From Acheta domesticus (Eukaryota > Arthropoda > Insecta > Orthoptera > Gryllidae): a stretch of 64,000 nucleotides of DNA. The notes under the pieces were generated by a model. The model did no database searches, was not told the origin of the DNA, and saw only the letters and a list, made by a program, of their open reading frames with translations. The DNA lies in the NCBI GenBank assembly GCA_031308135.1, contig JAHLJT010003656.1, forward strand, positions 75,690,698 through 75,754,697. Direction: 5' to 3'. The position numbers were made by a program, and so were the translations under genes. Of the stretch, positions 47,468-57,801 are shown in pieces. Position 1 is the first letter of the stretch. The number at the start of each line of letters is the position of its first letter.

Positions 47468-48235
47468 CCATTCTCACATATACACGATTTTATGCATATT
47501 ACGAACACTAATCAATGATTTACAAATCTCTTAATTATAATTAGTCTTAATTAATTAGTCTAACCTAACTGAATTTCACTCTACATCAGCTGATGCTTCG
47601 TTACGCGTTTCTGAGTTACCGACGCCGCTCTAGACTTCGATCTTCGACATTGACAAAACAGAAAATTGTTTGTGCAACACACAATTTCGAACATATTTTA
47701 TGCAGAATTAGTTCACGCAAATACCCAGAATACCTAACAGTCTGACAATCATTTAACTTTAGGCATTATTCTGTAGCGTACACCAAAATCAGCCGGCTGA
47801 ACACCGAAATAATCCGTTCGTAGTCATTTTCACAGTTTTCCTCGTACCGTTTGGCTAAGGTGCAAATTAATAGGCTACTATCGTTAGCTGTTTTTCGACC
47901 TTTACTCGCAACATATCCATTGCGATAAAGACAAACCAAAATGTTTTAAAATGTGTTTAAATAAGTGGAATTAAAAGTGTTAAATTGAAAGAGAAAAACA
48001 AAGACATTAGCTTAATATAGAAATAGTTGTTCAAGAAAAGAAAAAAATATAATTAAGAGATTTGAAAATCATTGATTAGTGTTCGCAATATGCATAAAAT
48101 CATGTATTTGTGAGAATGTGTGTGTGAGAGTATGATCTAATAATTAAAATAAATTGGGTGTGAGGGTGCGAACTACTAAATAAAATAAAGGGAAGGTGAG
48201 CAGGAGATTGGGTGAGATATAGAGTGAGTGGAGTG
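47270..48235. mobile_element. Foldback-like inverted repeat with tandem-repeat outer arm
   Basis: The left arm (about 47341-47556: CACCCAATCTCCCGC, CTCTCCCTTTATTTTATTTAGTAGTTC, CATTCTCACATATACACGATTTTATGCATATT, CGAACACTAATCAATGATTT) is complementary to the right arm (about 48049-48235). The spacer is about 490 bp, AT-rich and non-coding. The outer left flank CCATCCCGCTTTCCCTCTATCC resembles the complement of the 20-bp minisatellite that continues the right arm, so the outer arms may be formed of short tandem repeats, as in Drosophila FB elements. Confidence 0.7.
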
Positions 48236-48730
48236 GGATGGATAGAGGTAGAGCGGAATGGATAGAGGCAGAGCGGGACGGATACAGGCAAGCAGGATGG
48301 ATAGACGCAAGCAGGATGGATAGACGCAGAGAGGGAGGGATAGACGCAGAGCTGTATGGATAGAGGCAGAGCGGGATGGATAGAGGCAGAGCGGGGCGGA
48401 TAGAGGCAGAGCGGGACGGATAGAGGCAGAGCGGGATGGATAGACGCAAGCGGGATGGATAGACGCAAGCGGGATGGATAGACGCAGAGAGGGAGGGATA
48501 GACGCAGAGCGATATGGATAGAGGCAGAGCAGCATGAATAGAGACAGAGCGGGACGGATAGAGGCAGAGCGGGACGGATTGAGGCAGAGCGGGACGGATA
48601 GAGACAAGCGGGATGGATAGACGCAGGGAGGGACGGATAGACACAGAGCGGGACGGATAGACGCAGAGCGGTATGGATAGACGCAGAGCGGGATGGATAG
48701 AGGCAAAGCGGGATGGATATAGGCAGAATG
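48236..48730. repeat. 20-bp minisatellite (GGGATGGATAGAGGCAGAGC), about 25 units
   Basis: Units of 19-20 bp alternate GAGGCAGAGC and GACGCAAGC forms, for example GGGACGGATAGAGGCAGAGC and GGGATGGATAGACGCAAGC. The composition changes after 48730 to G-rich sequence. Minus-strand frames of 122-275 codons are Ser/Leu/Pro repeat artefacts. Confidence 0.92.
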
Positions 48731-49060
48731 GGGTGGGTGGGGGAGAGAAGGGAGAGAGAGGGAGGGAGAAGCGGAAGTGAAGCGGAGGGAGAGTGGGAGG
48801 AGGGGAGGGAGACTGGGAGGTATAGAAGGATCGAGGGAGAGTTGGAGGGAGCGGAGGAAGAAGAGCGGTGTGCAGGCAGTGGGGTGCGGCGGCGCCGGGG
48901 GCTGTTGGCAGCTGGGGGGGAGTGGGGAGGGGGATGGAACTGAGGGGGGCGGAGGGATCAGCGCCGCTCACCGCGCCCGTTATCGCCCCGTGGGCTTAGC
49001 GCCCAGCCATTCCGGCCGTCGCCCACCCCGCTGCAGTCGGCCCGACGCTGCACGTTGGGG
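48731..49060. other. G-rich segment changing to CpG-rich
   Basis: GGGAGG-type sequence to about 48950, then CpG-dense DNA (CCGCGCCCGTTATCGCCCCG) to about 49060. No domain visible. Confidence 0.4.
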
Positions 49061-49069
49061 CCAAATACA

Positions 49070-50690
49070 CCGAAATTATGCTGAATCCCAAACACGCAGT
49101 AACAAAAAGTGTATTTCCGTTGAGTTAAGGCACCAAAAATACAACAATTCTTAAAGACTGATAGTGTAACGTGACAGAGCGCACTGAATTTTAAGACAGA
49201 AACACGCCTTTCTCCTTCAATATAAGCCTTATTTTAACGTCCCCGGTTGACATGAATTAAACTCCAGGAACATTTCTAGATAATTTAAGAATACCCAAGT
49301 AATAATAGATCAACCACCAAATACTCGTAATAAAAAAACTGAAATATTGAATGTGTGTAATGTTAAAAATTATGTTGTTATTCGGTTTTAGAATAATTCA
49401 GCCTCAATAAAATAATCGTATCATAGTTTTAGTGCGTAAATAGCATCTACTCATATGCTCTCTACGTTCCATTTCACAAAGTTGCGTATCTAAAGACTAT
49501 TAATATTACCTTTTCTTTACGACAAAAACATTGTTCCATCCCTAATAATATGCAAAACCTTACAGTACCAAACCTTGTTTGTGTTCACCCTATTATGCTG
49601 TACGTAACTTTGTTCAACTTATATTGCTACCATGCTGACAACAAATTTTTTTACTTCTTCGATCGCCGGAATCATGAAAATCCCTTGGTTGATTAAATAA
49701 AGTTGCAGATTATGCTTTGCTCTAAACTGGATGATACAAGGTGGTTCGTATAAATGAAGTGGAGGAAATTGGATAGACGTATTGTGAAAATAAGAAGATT
49801 ATCAGATTGGTGATTCCAGGATGTACATGGAATCTAAAAACTGACCATTATTCAAATTTACCAGATTTGTAACGTCTGGAGAAAATCACACACGCAGATC
49901 CGATTCGGCAAAAATCCTCTAAACAAATAGACATAATTATGTTAGTAACATCGTCTCCTGTATTATTTCAGTAGTATTCCTTTGCGTTCCGGCTCTCACA
50001 CGCAACCAACCTTTATAAATGAGGGCTCTAAAGAAAGGGAATTTCACGGAGACGTGACGAATTCCACTTTCACTTTAAACATATGGATGATTTCTTTAAA
50101 AAAACGCAAAGTATTCATGTAAAATGCAGCCCGCATCACATGTCAATCTATATCGGCAAATAACATAAACAAAGCGTTTTAGAGCCTTAAAAAGTAAAAT
50201 ATTGAGACCAAAGGCCTCCAAGAAACATTTTTCACACCATAATCTACAAGATTAGACATTCCCCGATCCATTCAATTAATTGTTCCCTTCTACGCTTCAA
50301 TACTATCAAGGCCACCTCAGTATTTCAGCCCTTCCTGCTGATAGCAACTTTTGTGACGACACGCTTAGAAGGCTTAGATTTGACAATTTTTATTTACGCT
50401 TTCTGTTAACACCGTACTTTGTGCAGTCTGACGAGGTTTATTTGCATAATTATTAATTCAAAATTTGCTCTCCAGCAACAACTAGAAGTAGTTATAGTTG
50501 CTTGATACTTATGAAGATTGTTTCTTCCCGTGCAGTGAAACCAATCAATTAACGTTTTATCGGTGTCTAAGTGCTGTGTACCTAATAGAGGAGTGATGTG
50601 GGTTCACAGAGAAGAGTGAAGACTGTGTTTTACCTGTACCAGTATTTTCGTTATCATTCGATGAAATTTTAAAGTCAGCGGGTTCAGACA
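49070..50690. other. AT-rich stretch without recognisable gene
   Basis: No open frame of note and no repeat matched with confidence. Confidence 0.5.
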
Positions 50691-50693
50691 CGA

Positions 50694-51052
50694 AGCTTTC
50701 TCAAAAGTAAATAGCTTTTCTAATATGTTTGTGACTCACGAGAAGCTAAAAGCTAGCTGTCAAAGAAGATTGAATAATTACTACAAATGTTGTCTTGAAG
50801 GAAGTACTGTGAATTGTTCCAAGAAAACTCTCCATGATACTGAATAAATATTTATTGAAAATTTATTTTAAACATCAATTGCATTTTTTAAATTTTATTT
50901 CATATTGTGTTAGTACATTGCAAGTTACCTTTATGTACTTTTAAACAAATAAACACGTTTCGTTTCCTACTTCCCCTCTTAAAATGGAAATATAAGGATA
51001 GGGATCTAACATAGGGTCTAACATGTGAGAGTTCTCGCACGGGTACGCGGAG
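50694..51052 (+). mobile_element. Helitron-like 3' end, decayed copy
   Basis: It aligns over about 355 bp with 53161-53513 (shared GCTTTCT, TATGTTTGTGACT, AAACATCAATTG, GAGAGTTCTCGCACGGGTACGC). The terminal hairpin reads GTGAGAGTTCTCGC at 51025-51038, with one mismatch, and the CTAG terminus is mutated to CGGA. The 5' end is not visible. Confidence 0.6.
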
Positions 51053-51391
51053 GTGGTAGGGCAAAACCTGTGTATGGTACAACACAAAGAACAAACTTTT
51101 AAATTACCTAAAGTAAAATAGCTTGAAATAAATGAAAAACAAAAATCAAATTGCGCTGGCCTACAATACTGCGTGAATTAATTAAAAAAAGCAAGTAAAT
51201 TTAAAATTATAGAAAGAATATGAGAAGTCATTCGACAATTCCAACATTCGCAGTCCAAAGGCACGATTTAAATGTTGGTGGTGTCTGGAAATATGTACAT
51301 CAGCGCCCAGCTGCAAACTCATATTGTAAATAATACACCGTTTGATATTAAACTCAAGGTGTCGGTTCGTTAAGATATTCAATATGCAAAC

Positions 51392-51495
51392 ATCGTTTGA
51401 GTAATATCACAGTTTAATATAACAGTTACGAAGCGCCCTATAATTTTTTTCGTCCGGCGCGACCTCAGGGCTCCTAGTGGCGAGCAAGAGGGAGC
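51392..51495 (-). repeat. Dispersed repeat, inverted partner of 52742-52843
   Basis: The reverse complement contains CTCTTGCTCGCCACTAGGAGC and CTTCGTAACTGTTATATTAAACTGTG, which match CTCTTGCTGGCCACCAGGAGC and CTTCGCAACTGTTATACTAAACTGTG at 52747-52832 in the same order. Class unknown. Confidence 0.6.
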
Positions 51496-51514
51496 ACCAG
51501 TTATTTGAGGCTTG

Positions 51515-51775
51515 CTTTGCTTTGCTTGATTCCTGTTTCCGGGCGCGTCAACTACTCAGGTCATTAGTCCCGTAAGTGTAGTGCGTGTTTTTGTCTCGGG
51601 AGGTGGCGATGATCTTCTCCCCGCTGGATGGCGAGATCTGGCGCCGACTTACCGTCGACTAGCGGGGTTTTCCCCTTAACCAGGAATCTCCCACCAGCTG
51701 GGCACCACCCCAGCCGGGACAAGCTGTAAGCTCCCGACCGGTCTCCCGGCATGTGTGGTAGTGCAGTTTCTTTGA
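51515..51775 (-). mobile_element. SINE family A, 5'-truncated, minus strand
   Basis: It shares the 3' half with 45235-45495: TTCCGGGCGCGTCAACTACTC, GGCGAGATCTGGCGCCGAC, TACCGTCGACTAGCGGGGTTTTCC, ACCACCCCAGCCGGGACAAGC and CTCCCGGCATGTGTGGTAGTG. An (AAGC)n-like tail (GCTTGCTTTGCTTTGCTTG on the plus strand) lies at its left end. Confidence 0.75.
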
Positions 51776-51962
51776 GGCGCGGCATATATATTTGCATGCT
51801 GTTAGCACGGGGTTTACTTGATGATATGTGATAGCAATGCAATTATGATGCAATGAGTTGAATCGAATGAAAATTATTTATTTTCCGCTCTTAGCTCACT
51901 TGCCAATGTTAAATTGTGGTTAATCAATTTTGCGTCCTGCATACATTTACAAATGATTAAAA

Positions 51963-52067
51963 ATGCCAACAACATACGGATATGCCTGTAGTGCTATAAA
52001 TTGTAGCAACAATCAAAAGAATTCGCCAAATGTTTCCTTCTTTAGATTTTCTAAAGATACAAAAATC
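51963..52067 (+). pseudogene. THAP-domain N-terminal fragment
   Basis: The 72-codon frame at 51963-52181 opens with a start codon and about 35 residues that match the beginning of a THAP zinc-finger domain: two cysteines spaced C-x4-C (residues 9 and 14), then SFFRFSKD at residues 25-32, corresponding to the SFxxFPxD signature. The expected Trp, the later C-x2-H pair and the AVPTIF-type end are missing; residues after about 35 are unlike the family. It is either a broken remnant of a THAP gene or P-type transposase, or a first exon whose splice partner I cannot see. No P-element termini or transposase core are nearby. Confidence 0.5.
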
Positions 52068-52069
52068 AA

Positions 52070-53155
52070 AGCGTTAACAAAATTGTTTGTGAATGTTATT
52101 TCAATGCTCATTTTCAATAAACTGATTCCGTTTTCTTGTTTACCTTCTATATTGATTAGTGAATGTTTTTTTGTACTTTAGGCGGTTCAATAATTTTTGA
52201 TGTTAAGAAAAATTCTATGTCAGCTAATAAATACAATGTAAATCTTGATTTATGCTATTTTATCATTTTTAATTTATTATCATGTTAAAAATCACTTAAG
52301 GACTGGTTCACCTATACAGATAAGCAGAACTACCCAGGTCAGTTCTACCCAGGTGTGTTCTGACAGTAGGGCCCTGCCCTTTTAGAGATTGAATGGCTTA
52401 TATCATCATCATGTTAATATTATTATTTTAAAATATTATTGTAACATTTAGGTGTAGGACCCCCATCTCAATAAGGTTTTTCGTGCAGTTTTCTGTGATT
52501 AATGGAGAAAATGCTAAAATGTTTATTTTCTGCTCAGTAAGTGTGGATTTTATCATCTCTCTCTGAAATACATTTGTATTTTATAATAAGCTTGGAATGA
52601 GCGTTTTATTATGTATACATCAAATGTTTTTAGATGTTATGCACATGGCTACGTGCTGTTTTAAAAGTGTTCTAAAACCTTAAGCATTAAAAACTATGAA
52701 TTACTAAGCAGTCCTCTGTTATCTCGTTTAGCCTTAAAGACAGACGCCTCTTGCTGGCCACCAGGAGCGCTAGAGTCAAACGGATGAATTCTCTTCCCAT
52801 TACAGCTTCGCAACTGTTATACTAAACTGTGGTAACATTCCCATGTACCGAAGTGAAGTCTAAACCTACTAAATTGTTTCCAATGGTAACAAATTTTATT
52901 TAGTACTCAAAGGTGAAAATAGTAGTTTATTTTTTGGCTCGGAATTGCTTTCCTTGAAGTACATAACAACGCTGAAAATAATCCAATACTTTTTAAATAC
53001 ACAAATAATTTTTCAATTTTCGCACCCCAGCAAGCTGGCACCCTGAACTCTCCAAAACCCCCTCTATTCCTCATAACAAATCAAGGAAATTCAAGTAATA
53101 TTGCAAAGAGTAGGGTTGTACTTGCTCCATCGGTATTTACGCACTACTTTACTTT
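52070..53155. other. AT-rich stretch with one dispersed repeat
   Basis: Apart from the repeat at 52742-52843, only AT-rich DNA. At 52326-52362 AGAACTACCCAGGTCAGTTCT and a following TACCCAGGTGTGTTCT form a small hairpin/direct repeat of unknown meaning. Confidence 0.4.
52742..52843 (+). repeat. Dispersed repeat, inverted partner of 51392-51495
   Basis: See the partner entry: the two copies match over about 100 bp at roughly 75-80% by eye. Confidence 0.6.
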
Positions 53156-53160
53156 GCTTT

Positions 53161-53513
53161 GCTTTCTGAAGAGTAAAAACCTTTTCTGTTATGTTTGTGA
53201 CTATCAAGGAAAGCGAAAAGTTAACTCTCAAGGAGGAGTGAATAAGTTGTTCAAAGTTGTTTTTAAAGAAGTATGAATTGTTCCGAGAACAACTCTCTAC
53301 AATGCTAAATAAACTTTTACTGAAAATTTGTTTCCAACATCAATTGTATTTTTATTTTTGTTTGATATTCTGCAAGTACATTGGAAGTTACATTTATACA
53401 TTAAAAAATAAACATGTTTCATAAACAACTTTCCTTCTTATTTGAAAGGATATACAAATGGATAGGGAAAGGGCGGGTTTTAACATGCGAGAGTTCTCGC
53501 ACGGGTACGCTAG
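53161..53513 (+). mobile_element. Helitron-like non-autonomous 3' end with hairpin and CTAG
   Basis: The right terminus has GCGAGAGTTCTCGC (53487-53500), a perfect 6-bp-stem hairpin with a 2-nt loop, then 9 nt and CTAG (53510-53513) followed by T. A hairpin 9-12 nt upstream of a CTRR terminus, inserted before T, is the established Helitron 3' signature. A second copy ends at about 51048. No Rep/helicase coding sequence is present, and the 5' TC end was not located. Confidence 0.7.
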
Positions 53514-53514
53514 T

Positions 53515-54180
53515 TTTACTATTTTTCAAACTTTCAACTTGCTATTAGTTCCGTATAAATAATGAGTGGTATATAACTTCCTATTAATGCTTGTTTTTGT
53601 GATGCACGTATTTTTATAATGCTGTTTGTTGATATGCGACGGTAAGTATATTATTTTGTAATTATAATTAAATATTGAATATTCATCACTTTTAATGTCA
53701 GAAAAATATTTATCACGATTTTTTTAGTCTTTCACAGGAAAATGTGTTATATACCAATTAATATTTTATAACATAACGAAAAAATTACATTTTTTGGTGT
53801 TCATTAATTTTTCCGAATTTATCTCTGCCATATCGATTGCACCATTTGGAATACTATTATTTTAATACAATATTTTCATTAACCGCTTGCATTTTTTCAT
53901 TCCCTACGTGGCTGCCTCTGTGCAACTAGGTCTTTCTTTAGGTAACAGGAACCTCAGAGGAATTTAAGCAGGAAGGAAGCGCTGCCCGATAGTGTTGTCT
54001 TTTTCATTTGCTAGACTAGACTCTCGTTACCGCAGTGCTAAGATACTTCTTCTTCGGTATTCGCCTGTAGTACCCGTCGAACCCAACTTACAACTGGGAC
54101 AATCGTGACCCTTCATTTCCAAACTTTTTCCAACTCAATCTGAAGATCACAATTTTTCATTATCAAATCAATCATCCTTT
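53515..54180. other. AT-rich stretch without recognisable gene
   Basis: Nothing recognised. Confidence 0.45.
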
Positions 54181-55905
54181 CGATGATTGGATTATTATTA
54201 TCGTTATTATTATTATTTTCCTCTACATCACGACTAAAGATATGAGTCGGTTGAATATGCAGTTTACTCCACGTTGTAACCAGCTACCGAAGGAGTAGAT
54301 CTAGGGACTGTCGGTGCCTCTACAATACTTTGCGCAAAATGTGGGCTGTTCTAATCAAAGCAAATTGTAGCATTTCCCAGTCTTTTGAGTTACCTGAGAG
54401 TTTAGCTAATTTCTTACAAAAATTTTGCGGAAAAAATCCAGAGCTCCGATAACTATCGGTACGACCCGTGCTTTTATACCCCACATTCGGCTGATCTCAA
54501 TTTCCAAACTCTTGTATTTAAGACGTTTCTTTGCCTCCTTGGTTACGTCATTTTGTTCACAGGGTACAGCAACATCTACAAGTAGACTTTTTTTTCCAAA
54601 TCCCGAAAAACAATATCCGGTTTGTTTGCTACCATCGTGCGATCCGTTTGAATTTATTAGTCGTACAATATTGTAGAGAGTCCAACATGTCACCGATTTT
54701 GGTTAGTGTTCGTACCACTTGGGGCATGTGTTTGGAATTCGAGGGCGATACAGATCTGCCAGTGGAGGTAACTACAAACCCTGTCATATCTTTTCAAGTA
54801 TCCCGTCGATATGATCAATGGTTTCTACTTGTTCCTGGCAAATTCGGCATTTATCATCTTGGAAAATTTTGAGAACCGCTTTATCATAATGTCGTGTTCT
54901 AAACGCCTGATCTTGAGCAGCTATTAGAACTTCTTCCGATTCTGGCATCATTCTTCTCCTTTTAAACCACATAGATGATTGATCTTCATTGATTTGCACT
55001 TAGTCCATTCTTTTTATAGATATTGTCCATGGGGTGGTTTCTCTCTCCACAATTTCTTTAAAACTTTTTGTGTCTCACATTTCATGTTTAGTAGCATCAG
55101 AAATTCAGTGTCTGTGGTTTTCGGCGTGTCTTGCATAGTTTTCTTTGCAATGCTTTTAGCTACACAAACAATGCCTCTGTTTCCCATTCTTCGGTCAGAT
55201 TTCATGACCTGCCTCATTAGAGGGTCATCTTGATGATGGTAGACGGATTCCAAGTATTGCATTGAGCCAGGATTAAATTTGTCTGAGGTCTCTTCCACCT
55301 TCCTTACGTGATACATGAAGTATATGTAACGTACATCAGCTCGAACGTGGGCGATGTGACACATTGTTAGCAGATTTCAGGTTTTTCGAACCATGATTCA
55401 AATTTCTTGCTTAGTCCAGTCCACTAGTCCGAAACTGCACTCGACTACAGACACCGCCAGACTACCAATTGCAGATATTTTATTCCTGGAGTTCAGAGCA
55501 GACAAGCAGGACAAGTCCCACTCTTCTCTAATACTCCTTGCAAATTCTCTCTTTCATTGCGTCGTTCGAGATGGTCTCACATTCTTCAATGCTCAGATAT
55601 TTGTAACTTTTACCTGGCTCAAGATCTTGAATCACAGTGTGCATATCAACTTCAATGCTCTCTGACGTTGTCAGTTTGCCTCTTTTTAAATTGATTTTTG
55701 CACATTTGTCAAGACCAAACTTCGTCATTTCTAAAGCCATTCACAACAGACAGCATATGGAAAAGACTCGCTTCATTCTTAGCAAACACTTTTTTTAGAT
55801 TATTCATGTAAAATAAACGTGATACTAATCTTTCGTCACAATGGAGCTTGTAACCAACTTTATTATTATTATTATTATTATTGATTATTATTATTATCAT
55901 CACTA
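54181..55905 (-). pseudogene. Decayed LINE reverse-transcriptase C-terminal region (minus strand)
   Basis: Successive minus-strand fragments, in the order expected from N to C, read: FGLDKCAKINLKRGKL with KYLSIEE (55740-55528), MQYLESVYHHQ...KLWREKPPHGQYL (55364-55014), EDQSSMW...IAAQDQAFRTRHY...CRICQEQVETIDHI (54999-54784) and LLVDVAVPCEQN...IPIVIGALDFF-like (54693-54406). FGLDKCA, KPPHGQY and CRxCxxxxETIDHI are hallmarks of the post-catalytic region of a LINE RT family common in invertebrates, often database-labelled R2- or Jockey-like. The catalytic part (YADD) is absent, and at least three frameshifts or stops separate the pieces. The 3' end on the minus strand runs into an (AAT)n tract near 54186-54225, a plausible tail. 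A 5'-truncated dead copy. Confidence 0.75.
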
Positions 55906-55952
55906 TTACTAATTATTATCGGCAACATTATTATTATTATTATCATTACTAT
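55858..55952. repeat. Imperfect (ATT)n microsatellite
   Basis: Two ATT runs (about 55860-55885 and 55926-55950) are separated by degenerate TTA/TCA triplets, at the 5' (truncated) end of the RT relic. Confidence 0.85.
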
Positions 55953-55959
55953 TATTATA

Positions 55960-57040
55960 AGCTTGAAATGGACCAAAAGCGACAGCAAATCAAGACCATG
56001 AAGGCGACACCTTCGAAAATTTTATTCGATCAAACCTCGCTCATTTAACATTCACGTAGAAGCGAACACCCATATAAAATATACGACGATTCGTTCATAT
56101 TTTTCCATTTTTTTTCGTGTACGAACCACTGTGCGCTAACAAAAAATCAAACCAAATCGCCGTCGCCAGACGGCAGTGCGGCCGCGCTGGTGGCTTTCGC
56201 CCTCCAACCCCCCCCCCCCCATCTCCGCCTCCCCGCCCGCAGGGCCCAAATGCGATCGGAAGAATTGTGGTTATCGGAGGGCAATTACAATCGCCAATGT
56301 TGTGGCGAGCTATGATCTGGCTTTTTGTAATTTGTTATCCTCGGCTTTGTGAAATCAATAGAAAAACAATATTGTATATTAGATTTTTAAAACGCACATG
56401 ATTAAGTCTAATTAAAATAAATCGCGAGAGAAATAAAATGTAACCGGTTTTTATTAACAAGTCTTGTGGTGTTTTGGCCAACCAACATTTCATTCATTCT
56501 GCCTTTTTATACTTCCGCGTGGTTTTGTTTAAGAAGTAGTGTTATGCTTTTCAGCGGAGGTTCCAAAGAGAAAGATCCATCTAAAAAATGTTTTAAAAAA
56601 CCATTCAGATATTGGTAATCGAAGAACCAAACGATATTGTTTTTCAGTGATTTGAAGGTGGAAAATGTTACATAAACTACTACAAATCAATACTTCAATG
56701 ACACCTCACACTGTCACTATAATGAGTCAAGTTAGCAAATAAATGTAAGGCAGTAGTGTAGCAGTAGTAGTAAATGTAAAAATATCAAATGTGCTATTCG
56801 AGTACTCTAGTGACTATAGCTTTTGGCGATTAATGCATCAGAGCTATTCGATACAATACCCTAATTCTCGTAGAAAGATTTAAGAATCAGAGCAGGTTTA
56901 CGGGCTGCATTTTGTATTATGAAATACGGGTTACCACAGTTTCAGCCGAGATGAATCCAATGGGGATAAATGTGATCAGACTTAAGAAGTGGCGGTACGC
57001 CATGATCCAGGCTGGCTGATTTTCCGCATCATTACTTAGC
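55960..57040. other. Mostly AT-rich stretch without recognisable gene
   Basis: It contains a short C-rich/CpG segment (56150-56250) including a run of 13 C. No supported gene. Confidence 0.45.
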
Positions 57041-57043
57041 TTT

Positions 57044-57092
57044 CCCTATACTAGTGTAATGACTCTGTATATACGTATGTATACAAGAAAGT
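57044..57092. repeat. Short palindromic dispersed element
   Basis: CTTTCCCTATACTAGTG at the left and CGTATGTATACAAGAAAGTAAAAAT at the right; it matches the ends of the copy at 20165-20224. Confidence 0.5.
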
Positions 57093-57801
57093 AAAAATTA
57101 TTGAAAAACATTGGAAAATGTTAATTATAGTGAAGGGCAATCAAATCAAAACCTGCTTCTTATTAAAAATATATGTTAGAATTTGTGAACTTGGACTCAC
57201 TTGGATCGTTCTTGAACCGTGCTGAAAAATTTGAAAACAATACGTAATTTAAGGAATGTGCGCCAGTGATGCATTTTTGTCATCCGGATTAAATATATTT
57301 CGCGACGTTTTTTATAACAACCACGTATAATCATTTATTTCTTTTTGAATTCATAATTGCAGGAATAACAACTTATCAATAAAGTGCGTAAACCTATTGC
57401 TCTCTTACAACGTAAGTCAACAAAGCTGCAAGGTCACAGGAGCCTCCCCACATCCACCACTCCTGTTACTAAATGGCATACAGGCATTCAAACTGACAAG
57501 GCTGCCTCATGTCCTCTGATCCAATTAAAACTACACCAACCAAACGAGCAGATCCACAAAATACAAGTTATTTTTACATGACGTCAATATTAAAACATTG
57601 TTAGGGAAGAGTAATTAGCCGCTTAAAAACACACCGAATGATCCAGCATAATCCAGCGCTTTATTCCCTTCGCCCACAGCAGAATCCCGAAACCGAACTG
57701 CCACTCGCAGCGAGAACAGTGCGGGTGTTGCGTCCATGCACTGGCCAGCAGGGCCGGCGCTCGCTAAAGCGAAACTAGGCGTCCGCCCAGGGCGCAAACC
57801 T

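Noticed and set aside
48144..48971. 275-codon minus-strand frame
   Set aside because: It is a translation of the 20-bp minisatellite (SIPLCLYPSR-type repeats).
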